This document shows positions 47,184 to 55,003 of a DNA stretch of 64,000 nucleotides, in pieces. Source of the DNA: Hylemonella sp. (lineage in GTDB: Bacteria > Pseudomonadota > Gammaproteobacteria > Burkholderiales > Burkholderiaceae_C). Position 1 is the stretch's first letter, and each line of letters begins with the position of its first letter. A model generated the notes under the pieces. That model had not been told where the DNA came from and did no database searches. It saw nothing but the letters and a program-made list of their open reading frames with translations. The stretch spans positions 310,001-374,000 of the forward strand of contig NZ_JAPZSV010000005.1 in assembly GCF_027532185.1 (NCBI RefSeq), given 5' to 3'. The position numbers and the translations under genes were made by a program.

Positions 47184-47379
47184 CGTTCAGTTCAAGGGCC
47201 CGCTTGAACCGGTCCCATGGAGCACAGCGATCGTTCTGAACCCATGGTCAGGAACCCGGACGTGCAAAAAATCTTAAGTACCGATTTCCTACTCGTAGCG
47301 CGTGCCGCGATGAACCTGGCGAAACGCAATCAATTCAATGCCTCGATCCAACTGAAAAGGCGCAATTTCAGCGTCGCCA

Positions 47380-48219
47380 CTAGCGTTTACTGACGCATTG
47401 ACTCAGCTTGGTTCTCGCTGCCAATCCACCGGTCCACTCGATATCTGCAACAGCACGTCCCCCCATCTCAACGATGAAATGCTCAGCATCGAGCATCGTG
47501 TTCAAGGCCGCGTCGATGTTTGGCACTGTCAGAGCGATCGCACCGGCCTGAATGTTCGGTAATGAAAAGTTCAACGCGTTCACTGACTGCGGTTGATACT
47601 TGGACTGCTTAAGCGTCACCGCGACAGTTTGCGTTGTCGACGGCTTAGGAATATCGGTACTCCAGAAGATCAACATACCACCCTGATATGCTTTTCCGGG
47701 GCCGACAATACTGACCGAACCACCCTTTTTGCGCCACGTGGCAACGCAATCTTCTCCGGGTGCAGAATCCTTCCTGGACTGAAAAATCTGCCATTCACCC
47801 TGCATATAGCGTTGGTAAGCAGGATGGGCTTCCAGCCGCTTCTTCTCGTTTGCTTGGAACTCCAGCGCTTTCTTTTGGTTTTCCAAAGTTATGGCCCTCT
47901 GCCTCTCGTTCTCGATGGCGGTGCGGATGGCCTCCTCACTCGGCGGGCTATTGGGGTCGGCAAAAATATTGCAACCCACACATCGATAACCCGCATACCC
48001 ACCTCCAGCGGAACCACCTCTAGCGGACCCACCACCAGCGCCATCAGCCCGCCTACCGGTTTCCACGCACAGCGGAACAGCGGCAATACCGTGTGAGCCA
48101 CCGCCCACGCCGATCTGCTGTTCGCCAGGTCCAGGGCCCGCCGGGCACGGATAGCTCGCCAATGCGGGTTGCGCGATCAAACCAATCGCTGCGACCCAAA
48201 AAATTGCATATGCGTTCAT
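47380..48219 (-). CDS. Exported Gly/coiled-coil protein of the low-GC island, unknown function
   Basis: I do not recognise this gene. The 279 residues have a signal peptide (about 1-21), a motif PGPGEQQIGVGGGSHG followed by AAVPLC (25-51), a Gly-rich linker (about 59-77), a CVGC pair (80-83), a charged helical segment (about 95-132) and a beta-rich C-terminal domain with Cys158 and Cys275. The PGPGE...VPLC start recalls exported proteins of Xanthomonadales and relatives; that is a recollection, not a search result. GC content is visibly lower than neighbours. Its ATG lies 39 bases beyond the attC-like site, as in gene cassettes. Likely envelope or secreted, perhaps an effector or immunity type protein. 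Confidence 0.7.
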   Translation of the reverse strand: MNAYAIFWVAAIGLIAQPALASYPCPAGPGPGEQQIGVGGGSHGIAAVPLCVETGRRADGAGGGSARGGSAGGGYAGYRCVGCNIFADPNSPPSEEAIRTAIENERQRAITLENQKKALEFQANEKKRLEAHPAYQRYMQGEWQIFQSRKDSAPGEDCVATWRKKGGSVSIVGPGKAYQGGMLIFWSTDIPKPSTTQTVAVTLKQSKYQPQSVNALNFSLPNIQAGAIALTVPNIDAALNTMLDAEHFIVEMGGRAVADIEWTGGLAARTKLSQCVSKR

Positions 48220-48257
48220 CGTATGTATAGGAGTCGAGTAATTTATGGGAGCTGTTG

Positions 48258-48320
48258 CAGCAACGTTCCTAATCAGCCGCCGGCGGCGTTTGGTCGGTCG
48301 GCTGCATTAGGCTGTTAGAC
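48258..48320 (-). other. attC-like integron recombination site
   Basis: Read on the minus strand: R''-type box GTCTAAC (48320-48314) four bases after the stop of the TPR lipoprotein gene; then CCTAAT-G-CAGCCG (48311-48299), an apical part of about 20 bases, and CGGCTGATTAGG (48279-48268) pairing with it; then the R'-type core GTT (48264-48262). The 12-bp stem leaves single extrahelical bases at 48305 and 48298, the hallmark of attC folding, and the 63-base length is normal. The last box continues TTGCTG instead of TTRRRY, so the site is degenerate or hybrid. No integrase gene is in the window. Confidence 0.6.
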
Positions 48321-48324
48321 GACT

Positions 48325-48936
48325 TCACTTCGCACATATTTGGTTGTAGCTCACCGGCCTAAAGCGAGCTGACTTACTAGGGTTCTTGGCGCGCAACATG
48401 TCTGCGTCCTCTTTGCGTTCAGAACTCTCTTGCGACTTGCCGGTTCTTGCTAGTGCGACGGCGTACTGATCGAGCATGTCGGCCAAAGCTATGGGATCGC
48501 TTGTCTCCACACCGAGCTTTCTTATCGCCGGAACTCCGCGCGCGAAGTACGGAAGCGACGCTTCGTACTGCTCACGATCAAAATGTAGGCGGGCCAGCTC
48601 GAACAGTCGCATGGTGGTAATGCTGCTGTCCGGCCCCGTGACCTTCTCTTCTAGTTTCAAAGCCTCAGTTAGCAGCTGCTGGGATTCGTCGTATTTGCAG
48701 AGATAGCCCTTGACACGTCCCAGGTTGTACATGGCCATTGATACACCTGCGTCAGGAGAATGACCCAGCCTGGCATTGATTAGCGCCCGCTCATAGTTTC
48801 GCTCGGCCAGTTGGTAATTTCGCGCCCGCTCGGCTTCCTGGCCCCATTCGTGATACTTCGCTGCATTGTGCTGGCTGATGGGATTGGCACAGCCTGCGAG
48901 CAGAACTATGAAGCCTGTGAGAACTAGTATGCGCAT
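48325..48936 (-). CDS. TPR-containing lipoprotein of the low-GC island
   Basis: Lipoprotein of 203 residues: lipobox LLAGC (Cys16), followed by tetratricopeptide-type helices (about 27-150; ARNYQLAERNYERALINAR, YDESQQLLTEALKLEEK, REQYEASLPYFARGV). Such proteins scaffold envelope complexes. GGGAG precedes the ATG at a good distance. It is preceded on its strand by GTTAGTC (48991-48985), an R'-like core, and followed by the attC-like site, so the stretch 48990-48264 has the layout of one gene cassette of about 727 bases. Function unknown. Confidence 0.8.
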   Translation of the reverse strand: MRILVLTGFIVLLAGCANPISQHNAAKYHEWGQEAERARNYQLAERNYERALINARLGHSPDAGVSMAMYNLGRVKGYLCKYDESQQLLTEALKLEEKVTGPDSSITTMRLFELARLHFDREQYEASLPYFARGVPAIRKLGVETSDPIALADMLDQYAVALARTGKSQESSERKEDADMLRAKNPSKSARFRPVSYNQICAK

Positions 48937-48984
48937 GCGTTGCTCCCGTAGTCGTCCAACTTCATATAGAAGTCAAACCTGTCC

Positions 48985-48991
48985 GACTAAC
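48985..48991 (-). other. Possible cassette 5' boundary core (GTTAGTC)
   Basis: The minus-strand GTTAGTC upstream of the TPR lipoprotein gene differs by one base from GTTAGAC, the exact complement expected for that cassette's GTCTAAC box. A cassette circle would join these ends. Alone it would be weak; its value is the match with the site at 48258-48320. Confidence 0.4.
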
Positions 48992-49188
48992 AAGGCTGTA
49001 GCTCATCAAGTTTCCTCCCGTGATCTGTTCTAAGTGACGGATTTATATCAGTCTTCTCCGCCATGCCCCACCTGGACGGACTAGGAACGAAGTCCACAAA
49101 CCCGGCAAACCTGTCAACACAGGGGGGCCTGCTTTGTGTCTTTCGTAACACCAACCGGTCCCGGCCGGAAGAAGTCAGTGATGGCGCT

Positions 49189-49464
49189 TCAGTCGCCACC
49201 GCCAAACAAGTCCTTGAACTTCTGCGCCGCATCGTTGGAGCCCGAACCCTTGCCCATCGCTACCCCCTTCGGATACTCCTCCGCAATCCGGTCCTCCCAA
49301 TACGTCGTCGGGTTCGGCGCAGCGCACAGACGGCGAAACACTTCCTGCGGCACCTGCTTGTAGGCCAGCACCGTCTTGCTGTCCCAGTGCAGGTCCAGCT
49401 GCTGGGTCTTCTCGTCGTAGTCCGCGCGGCGGATGCGGCCGCTGGTGAAAATCTTGCTTTGCAT
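49189..49464 (-). CDS. KTSC-domain small protein
   Basis: Protein of 91 residues. Body DLHWDSKTVLAYKQVPQEVF followed by a short helix is the KTSC fold, named for a conserved Lys-Thr-Ser-Cys segment which is modified here (TVLAY). The C-terminal GGGD tail is low complexity. KTSC domains are small and often with phage or nucleic-acid contexts, but function is unknown. Its base composition is again normal, so it marks the resumption of the ordinary chromosome after the island. Confidence 0.75.
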   Translation of the reverse strand: MQSKIFTSGRIRRADYDEKTQQLDLHWDSKTVLAYKQVPQEVFRRLCAAPNPTTYWEDRIAEEYPKGVAMGKGSGSNDAAQKFKDLFGGGD

Positions 49465-49505
49465 GGCCCATTCTCACCGGCGTCTTCGCCTGGCGCAAGA
49501 CGGGC

Positions 49506-49925
49506 CTAGCCGCCGTCGCCTACGGGCGTGAGCAGGGTCTCGCCTGTGGCGACGAGCTTCTCCTCGCCGTTCTGCACCGCATAGAGTTCGCAGGCCGTGA
49601 AGATCTGGGTCTTGCCGGGCTTGACGATGCGGGCACGCGCGATGAAGCGTTCGCCTACCGCGGGGCGTAGGCAGTTGACGCTGTAGTGGCTGGCCAGTAC
49701 GCGCCCCGCCACGGTGGCGGCGGCAAAGCCGCAGGCGGTGTCGATGAGTGCACCCACCATGCCCGCGTGCATATAGCCCGCGTACTGGCCGAACTCGGGG
49801 TGCCAGTCCAGCGTGATTTCGGCGCGGCCCGCTTCGGCCTGGGTGACGTGCATGCCGGCCCACTGGTTGAAGGCGGCCTGCTGATTGATAGCGCGCAACT
49901 GCGCGAGGGTGACGATCTGCTGCAT
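49506..49925 (-). CDS. PaaI-type hot-dog thioesterase
   Basis: Thioesterase of 139 residues. HAGMVGALIDTACGFAA (about 52-68) holds the catalytic Asp of the PaaI family; SVNCLRPAVGERF is the second strand-helix signature. AGGAGCCACC precedes ATG 49925. PaaI-type enzymes release hydroxyphenylacetyl-CoA or related dead-end products; the substrate here is open. It lies between the KTSC gene and the AsmA gene, same strand. Confidence 0.88.
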   Translation of the reverse strand: MQQIVTLAQLRAINQQAAFNQWAGMHVTQAEAGRAEITLDWHPEFGQYAGYMHAGMVGALIDTACGFAAATVAGRVLASHYSVNCLRPAVGERFIARARIVKPGKTQIFTACELYAVQNGEEKLVATGETLLTPVGDGG

Positions 49926-50008
49926 GGTGGCTCCTGGGGGTGGAGCCTCCAATCTAGTCAGCGCGGTTGCGGCCCGGCGTCACGGCGGCGACGCGGTGTC
50001 ACCTGCGT

Positions 50009-52438
50009 TCACTTGGCCGTGCTGGTGTTCACGGTGGTGCCGGTCTCGGCGCTGCCCGAGGTGGTCTCGGGGGCGACACGCGCCGGCCGTGTGCGTTGCA
50101 GCTGCGCCAGTGCGGCGCCCCGGGCTTCGCCCAGCAGGTAGCGCAGCTCGGCGCCGGCCCAGGGGCCGCTGATCTGCAGCGGCACGGTGATGCCCGCGAG
50201 CTCGGCCAGTTCGCCACCCATGGCGCGCTTGAGGCCGGGCAGCACCTGCACGCTGAGTTGCGCGTCCAGCTCGCCGCTCTCCAGCGCGTAGAGCACTTCA
50301 CCTTTGCCGGAGAGCGTCGGGGTCTTGAGCAGCAGGTCGCTGCTGCGGGCCTGGCCATCGGCGATCTGCCAGCTGGCCTTGAGGTCGATGTAGGGCGTCT
50401 CTTCGGTGAGGCGCAGCCTGTCCTGCTGCACCCCGTCTTCCAGGCCCAGCAGGTCGCGCGCCGCCAGCAGGGCCTCGGGTAGGTCCACGCCGGCGAGCGT
50501 GCCGCGCGCCAGCGCCACGCTGGCCGTGCCCGTGAGCGACTGGCGCAGCGCCACCAGATCGGCGCCCTGCGCCTGCACATCCAGCGCGAACTGCCCCTTG
50601 CCGCTGAGCCACCCTTCACCGCCGGGTAGCAGGGCCAGCAGCTCTTCGGCGGGTACGTTGCTGAACTTCTGCCGCGTGGCCAGGTGCACGGTGCTGGCGG
50701 GGCCGGTGACGTCGGCGATGGCGCCCAGACTGAGCTCGCCCTGGAAGTTGCCGCCGTAGAGCTGGGCCTGTACTGGGTCCAGCGTGAGCGTGCCGGCCGC
50801 GGCGCGCAGGCCGATGCTCACCGCGCTGGCCTGCAGGCGTGCCGCGCGCAGCTCTTCGGCGCGCAGGCGCCCGCGCAGGTTCAGGCCCTGCAGCATGCGC
50901 CAGTCCTGCACCTGGGTGCTGGCCTGCAGACGCGCGGGCCAGTCGTTCACGAGGTGGCGGTCCAGGTCGAGCCGGGTGGCGCTGAGGTCGAAGGTCCAGG
51001 CCGGCGTGGCAAAGTCCTGCAGCTGCACCTCGCCGCTGAGTGCGCTGTCTTCGATCTCGGTCTTGAAGTCCAGGCGCGCACGCTGCCGGCCCCAGTCGGC
51101 GAGCAGCTGGCCGTTGAAGCGCGTGGCGATGAGCTTGCCCGCGAGCAGCGCATGGCTGGCGTTCCACAGGCCGTTGAGCTGGGGCAGCTGCAGCTGGCGC
51201 ATGGCGTAGTCGAGCACCGCGGGGCCGGCCAGCTGCGCCTGCAGGCGCGTGCTGCCTTGCTCCAGCGCCAGCGTGGCCTGCAGGCCGTCGCTGCGCAGGG
51301 TCTGCTCGCGGCTCTGCAGGACGGGCAGCTCCAGCGCGGCCTGCAGCAGGCGGCCTTCCTGCTGCAGCTTGGCGTCGAGCTGGAGTGACTTGCCCTGCCA
51401 CTGGCCGGCTTCGAGCCGCAGCTGGTCGGCGCGCAGGCGCAGCTCGGCACGCTGCCCGGCCCAGGGGCCGCGCACGATGGCATCGAGCTGCTGCAGCGCC
51501 AGCAGGTGCAGCACGGGCTGCGCGCTGAGCGAGCCGCGCAGGTCCAGATCGAGCCCGCTCCAGCCGGCCACCTGGCCCTGGGCGCGCGCCTCGACGTCCT
51601 TGAACTGGTAGCGCTGGCCCAGATGCTCGTAGAGCAGGTGGCCGCCCAGGCGCACGCGCGTGTCGATGCGCGGCTGGGCCGAGACGAGCTGGAAGCGCGC
51701 GTCGATGCGGCCAGCAGTGGCGTCGGCCAGGCGTCCGGTGTCGAGCTCCAGGTCCTGCAGCGCGAGGTCGAGGCCCGCGGCCTCGTCGCGGTAGTTCACA
51801 TGGGCGCGTTGCACACGCACCTTTTCGACCGCGAAGTCCACGTCGGCCAGCCGGGTGGCCGAGACCAGCAGGTCGTCGAAGTTGCTGCTACCGTCGGTGT
51901 GGCGCACCACGTCGGCGTGCAGGCCGTCGAGCACCACGCGCTCGATCTGCAGGCGCCCGCGCAGCAGCGGCCACCAGGCGATGTAGAGGCGCGCGTTGTC
52001 CACGGCGGCGAAGGTGCGGCTGCTGTTGCGCTGGCTCAGGCTCATCTTGCCGGTGTCCAGGCCCAGCTGCGGGAAGAAGTCGAGCTGCAGATCGCCTTCG
52101 AGCACCAGATCGCGCTGCTTGTTGGCCTTGACGTAATCGACGATCTGGCCCTTGAAGTCATTGGCGTCGAGCAGATAGGCCGTGAGGCCGATGAGGCCAC
52201 CGATCAGGCCCAGGGCCAGCAGCAGACTGCCCAGCGCGTGGCGCCAGTATTCCTTGGCATACCCTTCGGCGAAGGGCAGGCGAAACGGCAGCACATAGCT
52301 CAGCACCATGCCGACCACGCCGTACCAGCCCAGCAGGACCTGGTAGAACGAACTGGTGGTGGGGGCGGGTTCGGGCGCGGCGGGGGCTTGCTTGCCGAGT
52401 CTGGCCATGGGGAGGATGTGGCGGGGAGGGGTATTCAT
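50009..52438 (-). CDS. AsmA-family envelope protein
   Basis: Large inner-membrane-anchored protein, 809 residues from ATG 52438. One membrane helix (about 65-90) follows a Pro/Ala-rich cytosolic N-terminus, then a very long beta-rich periplasmic domain in the style of AsmA/TamB, which form lipid-conducting bridges between membranes. The N-terminal AsmA part is clear (DFFPQLGLDTGKMSLSQRN) and the C-terminal AsmA_2 region is GNFQGELSLGA...LLALLPGGEGWLSGKGQFALDV, described in pieces. ATG 52408 is an alternative start. Likely role: phospholipid transport and outer-membrane integrity. Confidence 0.88.
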   Translation of the reverse strand: MNTPPRHILPMARLGKQAPAAPEPAPTTSSFYQVLLGWYGVVGMVLSYVLPFRLPFAEGYAKEYWRHALGSLLLALGLIGGLIGLTAYLLDANDFKGQIVDYVKANKQRDLVLEGDLQLDFFPQLGLDTGKMSLSQRNSSRTFAAVDNARLYIAWWPLLRGRLQIERVVLDGLHADVVRHTDGSSNFDDLLVSATRLADVDFAVEKVRVQRAHVNYRDEAAGLDLALQDLELDTGRLADATAGRIDARFQLVSAQPRIDTRVRLGGHLLYEHLGQRYQFKDVEARAQGQVAGWSGLDLDLRGSLSAQPVLHLLALQQLDAIVRGPWAGQRAELRLRADQLRLEAGQWQGKSLQLDAKLQQEGRLLQAALELPVLQSREQTLRSDGLQATLALEQGSTRLQAQLAGPAVLDYAMRQLQLPQLNGLWNASHALLAGKLIATRFNGQLLADWGRQRARLDFKTEIEDSALSGEVQLQDFATPAWTFDLSATRLDLDRHLVNDWPARLQASTQVQDWRMLQGLNLRGRLRAEELRAARLQASAVSIGLRAAAGTLTLDPVQAQLYGGNFQGELSLGAIADVTGPASTVHLATRQKFSNVPAEELLALLPGGEGWLSGKGQFALDVQAQGADLVALRQSLTGTASVALARGTLAGVDLPEALLAARDLLGLEDGVQQDRLRLTEETPYIDLKASWQIADGQARSSDLLLKTPTLSGKGEVLYALESGELDAQLSVQVLPGLKRAMGGELAELAGITVPLQISGPWAGAELRYLLGEARGAALAQLQRTRPARVAPETTSGSAETGTTVNTSTAK

Positions 52439-52530
52439 TCTTGAGGAAGCCCGCGGCGCCGTCTGTAAGTTGTGGTAACGGGCCCGCATGCAGGCCCTAG
52501 AATCCGGGCCTCATTCCACGGAGATTCCCC

Positions 52531-53820
52531 ATGCTGGAACGCACCTTCCAACTGTCCGCCCATGGCACCACCGTCAAGACCGAGCTGCTGGCCGGGCTGA
52601 CGACCTTCCTGACCATGGCCTACATCATCTTCGTGAACCCGGACATCCTCGCGGCCGCGGGCATGCCCAAGGACGCGGTCTTCGTGGCCACCTGCCTGGC
52701 TGCGGCGCTGGGCTCGGCCATCATGGGCTTGTATGCCAACTACCCCATCGCGCTGGCGCCGGGCATGGGGCTCAACGCCTACTTTGCCTTCGCCGTGGTG
52801 CAGGGCATGGGCTTCACCTGGCAGCAGGCGCTGGGCGCGGTCTTCATCTCGGGTTGCCTGTTCATCCTGATCAGCCTCTTCAAGCTGCGCGAGGCCATCG
52901 TCAACGCCATCCCGCGTTCGCTCAAGTTCGCCATCTCCGCGGGCATCGGCCTGTTCCTGGCCATCATCGGCCTCAAGAACGCAGGGCTGATCGCCGCGCA
53001 CCCCGCCACCTTCGTCACGCTGGGCGACCTGCACCAGCCCGGCCCGGTGCTGGCGGTGATTGGCTTCTTCATCATCGTGGCGCTGGAGCAGCGCAAGGTG
53101 CCGGGCGCCATCATCATCGGCATCCTCGCCGTGACCCTGGCGGCCGTGCTCATGGGCCTGACGCCCTTTGGCGGCATCGTGGCCGCGCCGCCCTCGCTCG
53201 CACCCACCTTCCTGCAGATGGACCTGGCCGGTGCGCTCAACATGGGCCTGCTGACCGTGATCCTGACCTTCTTCCTGGTCGAGCTCTTCGATGCCTCGGG
53301 CACGCTGATCGGCGTGGCGCACCGCGCGGGCCTGCTGGACAAGGATGGCAAGCTGCCGCGCCTGAAGAAGGCCTTGCTCGCCGATTCCACGGCCATTGCC
53401 GCCGGCGCGGCCCTGGGCACCTCGTCCACCACGGCCTACATCGAATCGGCCGCCGGCACCGCCGTGGGCGGGCGCACGGGCCTGACGGCCGTGACCGTGG
53501 CCGTGCTCTTCCTCGCCGCCATCGTCTTCGCGCCGCTGGCCGGCACCGTGCCCGCCTATGCCACGGCACCCGCGCTCTGCTACGTGGCCGTGCTCATGCT
53601 CAAGGGCCTGGCCGAGATCGCCTGGGACGATCTGACCGAGGCCGCGCCCGCCGTGGTCACGGCCATCACCATGCCCTTCACCTTCTCCATCGCGCATGGC
53701 ATCGCCTTCGGCTTCATCTCCTATGCGGCGATCAAGATCCTGGCCGGCCGCGTCAAGGAGCTGCCGCCCATGGTGGCGGTGATCGCCGTGGTCTTCGTGC
53801 TCAAGTTCGCCTTCCTCTGA
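52531..53820 (+). CDS. NCS2-family purine permease (AzgA/GhxP-like)
   Basis: Inner-membrane nucleobase:H+ symporter, 429 residues with about 12-14 membrane helices. NPDILAAAGMPKDAVF and ALAPGMGLNAYFAF near the N-terminus and FFLVELFDASGTLIGVA (about 246-262) are the AzgA/adenine-guanine-hypoxanthine subgroup motifs; SSTTAYIESAAGTAVGGRTG supplies the substrate-site residues. Its stop overlaps the next gene (TGATG). Divergent from the AsmA gene. Confidence 0.93.
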   Translation: MLERTFQLSAHGTTVKTELLAGLTTFLTMAYIIFVNPDILAAAGMPKDAVFVATCLAAALGSAIMGLYANYPIALAPGMGLNAYFAFAVVQGMGFTWQQALGAVFISGCLFILISLFKLREAIVNAIPRSLKFAISAGIGLFLAIIGLKNAGLIAAHPATFVTLGDLHQPGPVLAVIGFFIIVALEQRKVPGAIIIGILAVTLAAVLMGLTPFGGIVAAPPSLAPTFLQMDLAGALNMGLLTVILTFFLVELFDASGTLIGVAHRAGLLDKDGKLPRLKKALLADSTAIAAGAALGTSSTTAYIESAAGTAVGGRTGLTAVTVAVLFLAAIVFAPLAGTVPAYATAPALCYVAVLMLKGLAEIAWDDLTEAAPAVVTAITMPFTFSIAHGIAFGFISYAAIKILAGRVKELPPMVAVIAVVFVLKFAFL

Positions 53821-54254
53821 TGGCACGCATCGTCTTCGAGCTGCCGGCGAAGTTCAGCTTCGCGACGGAACTGCAGATTTATGTGAGCCACGTCAACCAG
53901 GGTGGGCACCTGGACAACGCGCAGCTGCTGAGCCTGGTGTCCGAGGCGCGCTTGCGCTTCTTCCAGTCCCTGGGCTATGCCGAGGCCGATGTGGAGGGCG
54001 TGTCCACCGTGGTCGGCGACATGGTGGCGCAGTACAAGTCCGAAGCCTTCCACGGCGAGACGCTGCGCGTGGAGATGGAACCGGCCGACTTCAACAAGTA
54101 CGGCTTCGATCTGGTCTTCCACATGACCGAGAAAAGCCAGGGCCGCGAAGTGGCCCGCGGCAAGACCGGCGTGGTCTTCATCGACCGCGCCACGCGCAAG
54201 GTCGCGCCCATCCCGAAAGTGATCGCCGAGCGCCTGCACGCGGCGCGGGGCTGA
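53820..54254 (+). CDS. Hot-dog acyl-CoA thioesterase (4-hydroxybenzoyl-CoA thioesterase-like)
   Basis: Thioesterase of 144 residues. The N-terminal segment YVSHVNQGGHLDNAQLLSLV holds the Asp of the 4HBT family, and GDMVAQYKSEAFHGETL is the second signature strand. The start overlaps the purine permease stop by one base, so the two are coupled, though a functional link is not obvious. Ends six bases from the convergent TauE gene. Confidence 0.85.
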   Translation: MARIVFELPAKFSFATELQIYVSHVNQGGHLDNAQLLSLVSEARLRFFQSLGYAEADVEGVSTVVGDMVAQYKSEAFHGETLRVEMEPADFNKYGFDLVFHMTEKSQGREVARGKTGVVFIDRATRKVAPIPKVIAERLHAARG

Positions 54255-54260
54255 GCTATC

Positions 54261-55001
54261 TCACCAGGCCATCCAGAGGATGGTCAGGCCCGACACGAGC
54301 ATCACGCCTTCCATGAGCTGCAGGAAGCGATGCTCGGGCAGGTGCAGCACCAGGCGCTTGGACAGCGTGGAGCCGGCGAAGACGAAGACGCCGATGAGCA
54401 GGCCCTGGGTGATGGCGCGCGCGTCGATCACGCCGAGCTGGTGGAAGGCCGCGCCCTTGGCCAGGAAGACGGCCAGCGAGCTGGCCGCCTCGGTGCCGAT
54501 GTAGGCACCTTTCACCAGGCCGTAGGCCAGGAAGAAGGGCGTGTTGACCGCGCCCGTGGAAGCGACGATGCCCGTGAGATAGCCGATGGCTGCACCGACC
54601 AGCGCCATATGGCCCAGCCGCGGCTTCCAGTCCATGCGCCGCAGCCAGCGCCGTGCCGGGATCATGAGCAGCAGGAAGCTGCCGAGAATGAGTTCGATCA
54701 GGCGGGCGTTGAACTGCACCAGGGTGTTGGCGCCCAGCACGACCGCAGGCACGCTGATGGCGGCGTAGACGCCGCAGAGTTTCCAGTCGATCTCGCGCCA
54801 CCAGAGCGCCACGCGCGCGAGGTTGGCTACGATGGCCACGAGCGCGATCACGGGCACGGCGGTCATCGGCCCGTAAAAATAGACCAGTGGCGGCATCAGC
54901 AGGATGGTGGTGCCGAAGCCGATGACGCCACCGAGCACGCCGGCGCCCAGGCCGACGGCGCAGATCAGGAGCATGGGTAGGAGGTCGGTCATGACAGGCA
55001 T
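54261..55001 (-). CDS. TauE/SafE-family sulfite/anion exporter
   Basis: Inner-membrane protein of 246 residues with about eight helices in two repeated halves. LGAGVLGGVIGFGTTILLMP (18-37) and GIVASTGAVNTPFFLAYGL (144-162) are the duplicated family motifs. The group transports sulfite, sulfonates or other anions; substrate unassigned. It starts two bases after the stop of the MFS gene (TGAGCATG), so it is co-translated. Confidence 0.9.
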   Translation of the reverse strand: MPVMTDLLPMLLICAVGLGAGVLGGVIGFGTTILLMPPLVYFYGPMTAVPVIALVAIVANLARVALWWREIDWKLCGVYAAISVPAVVLGANTLVQFNARLIELILGSFLLLMIPARRWLRRMDWKPRLGHMALVGAAIGYLTGIVASTGAVNTPFFLAYGLVKGAYIGTEAASSLAVFLAKGAAFHQLGVIDARAITQGLLIGVFVFAGSTLSKRLVLHLPEHRFLQLMEGVMLVSGLTILWMAW

Positions 55002-55003
55002 GC

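Noticed and set aside
47174-47214. A second attC-like end near the sirtuin stop (minus-strand GTTAAGTC after a GTTCAAG/CTTGAAC stem)
   Set aside because: The core matches GTTRRRY, but I could not find a convincing partner box or arms with extrahelical bases, so it is only a candidate island edge.
47244-47393. A possible 49-codon plus-strand peptide
   Set aside because: No ribosome site and it overlaps the 3' end of the 279-residue protein gene on the opposite strand. A minus-strand frame ending at 47289 in the same gap has a protein-like tail (ELIAFRQVHRGTRYE) but no start; it may be a gene remnant, but not enough to annotate.
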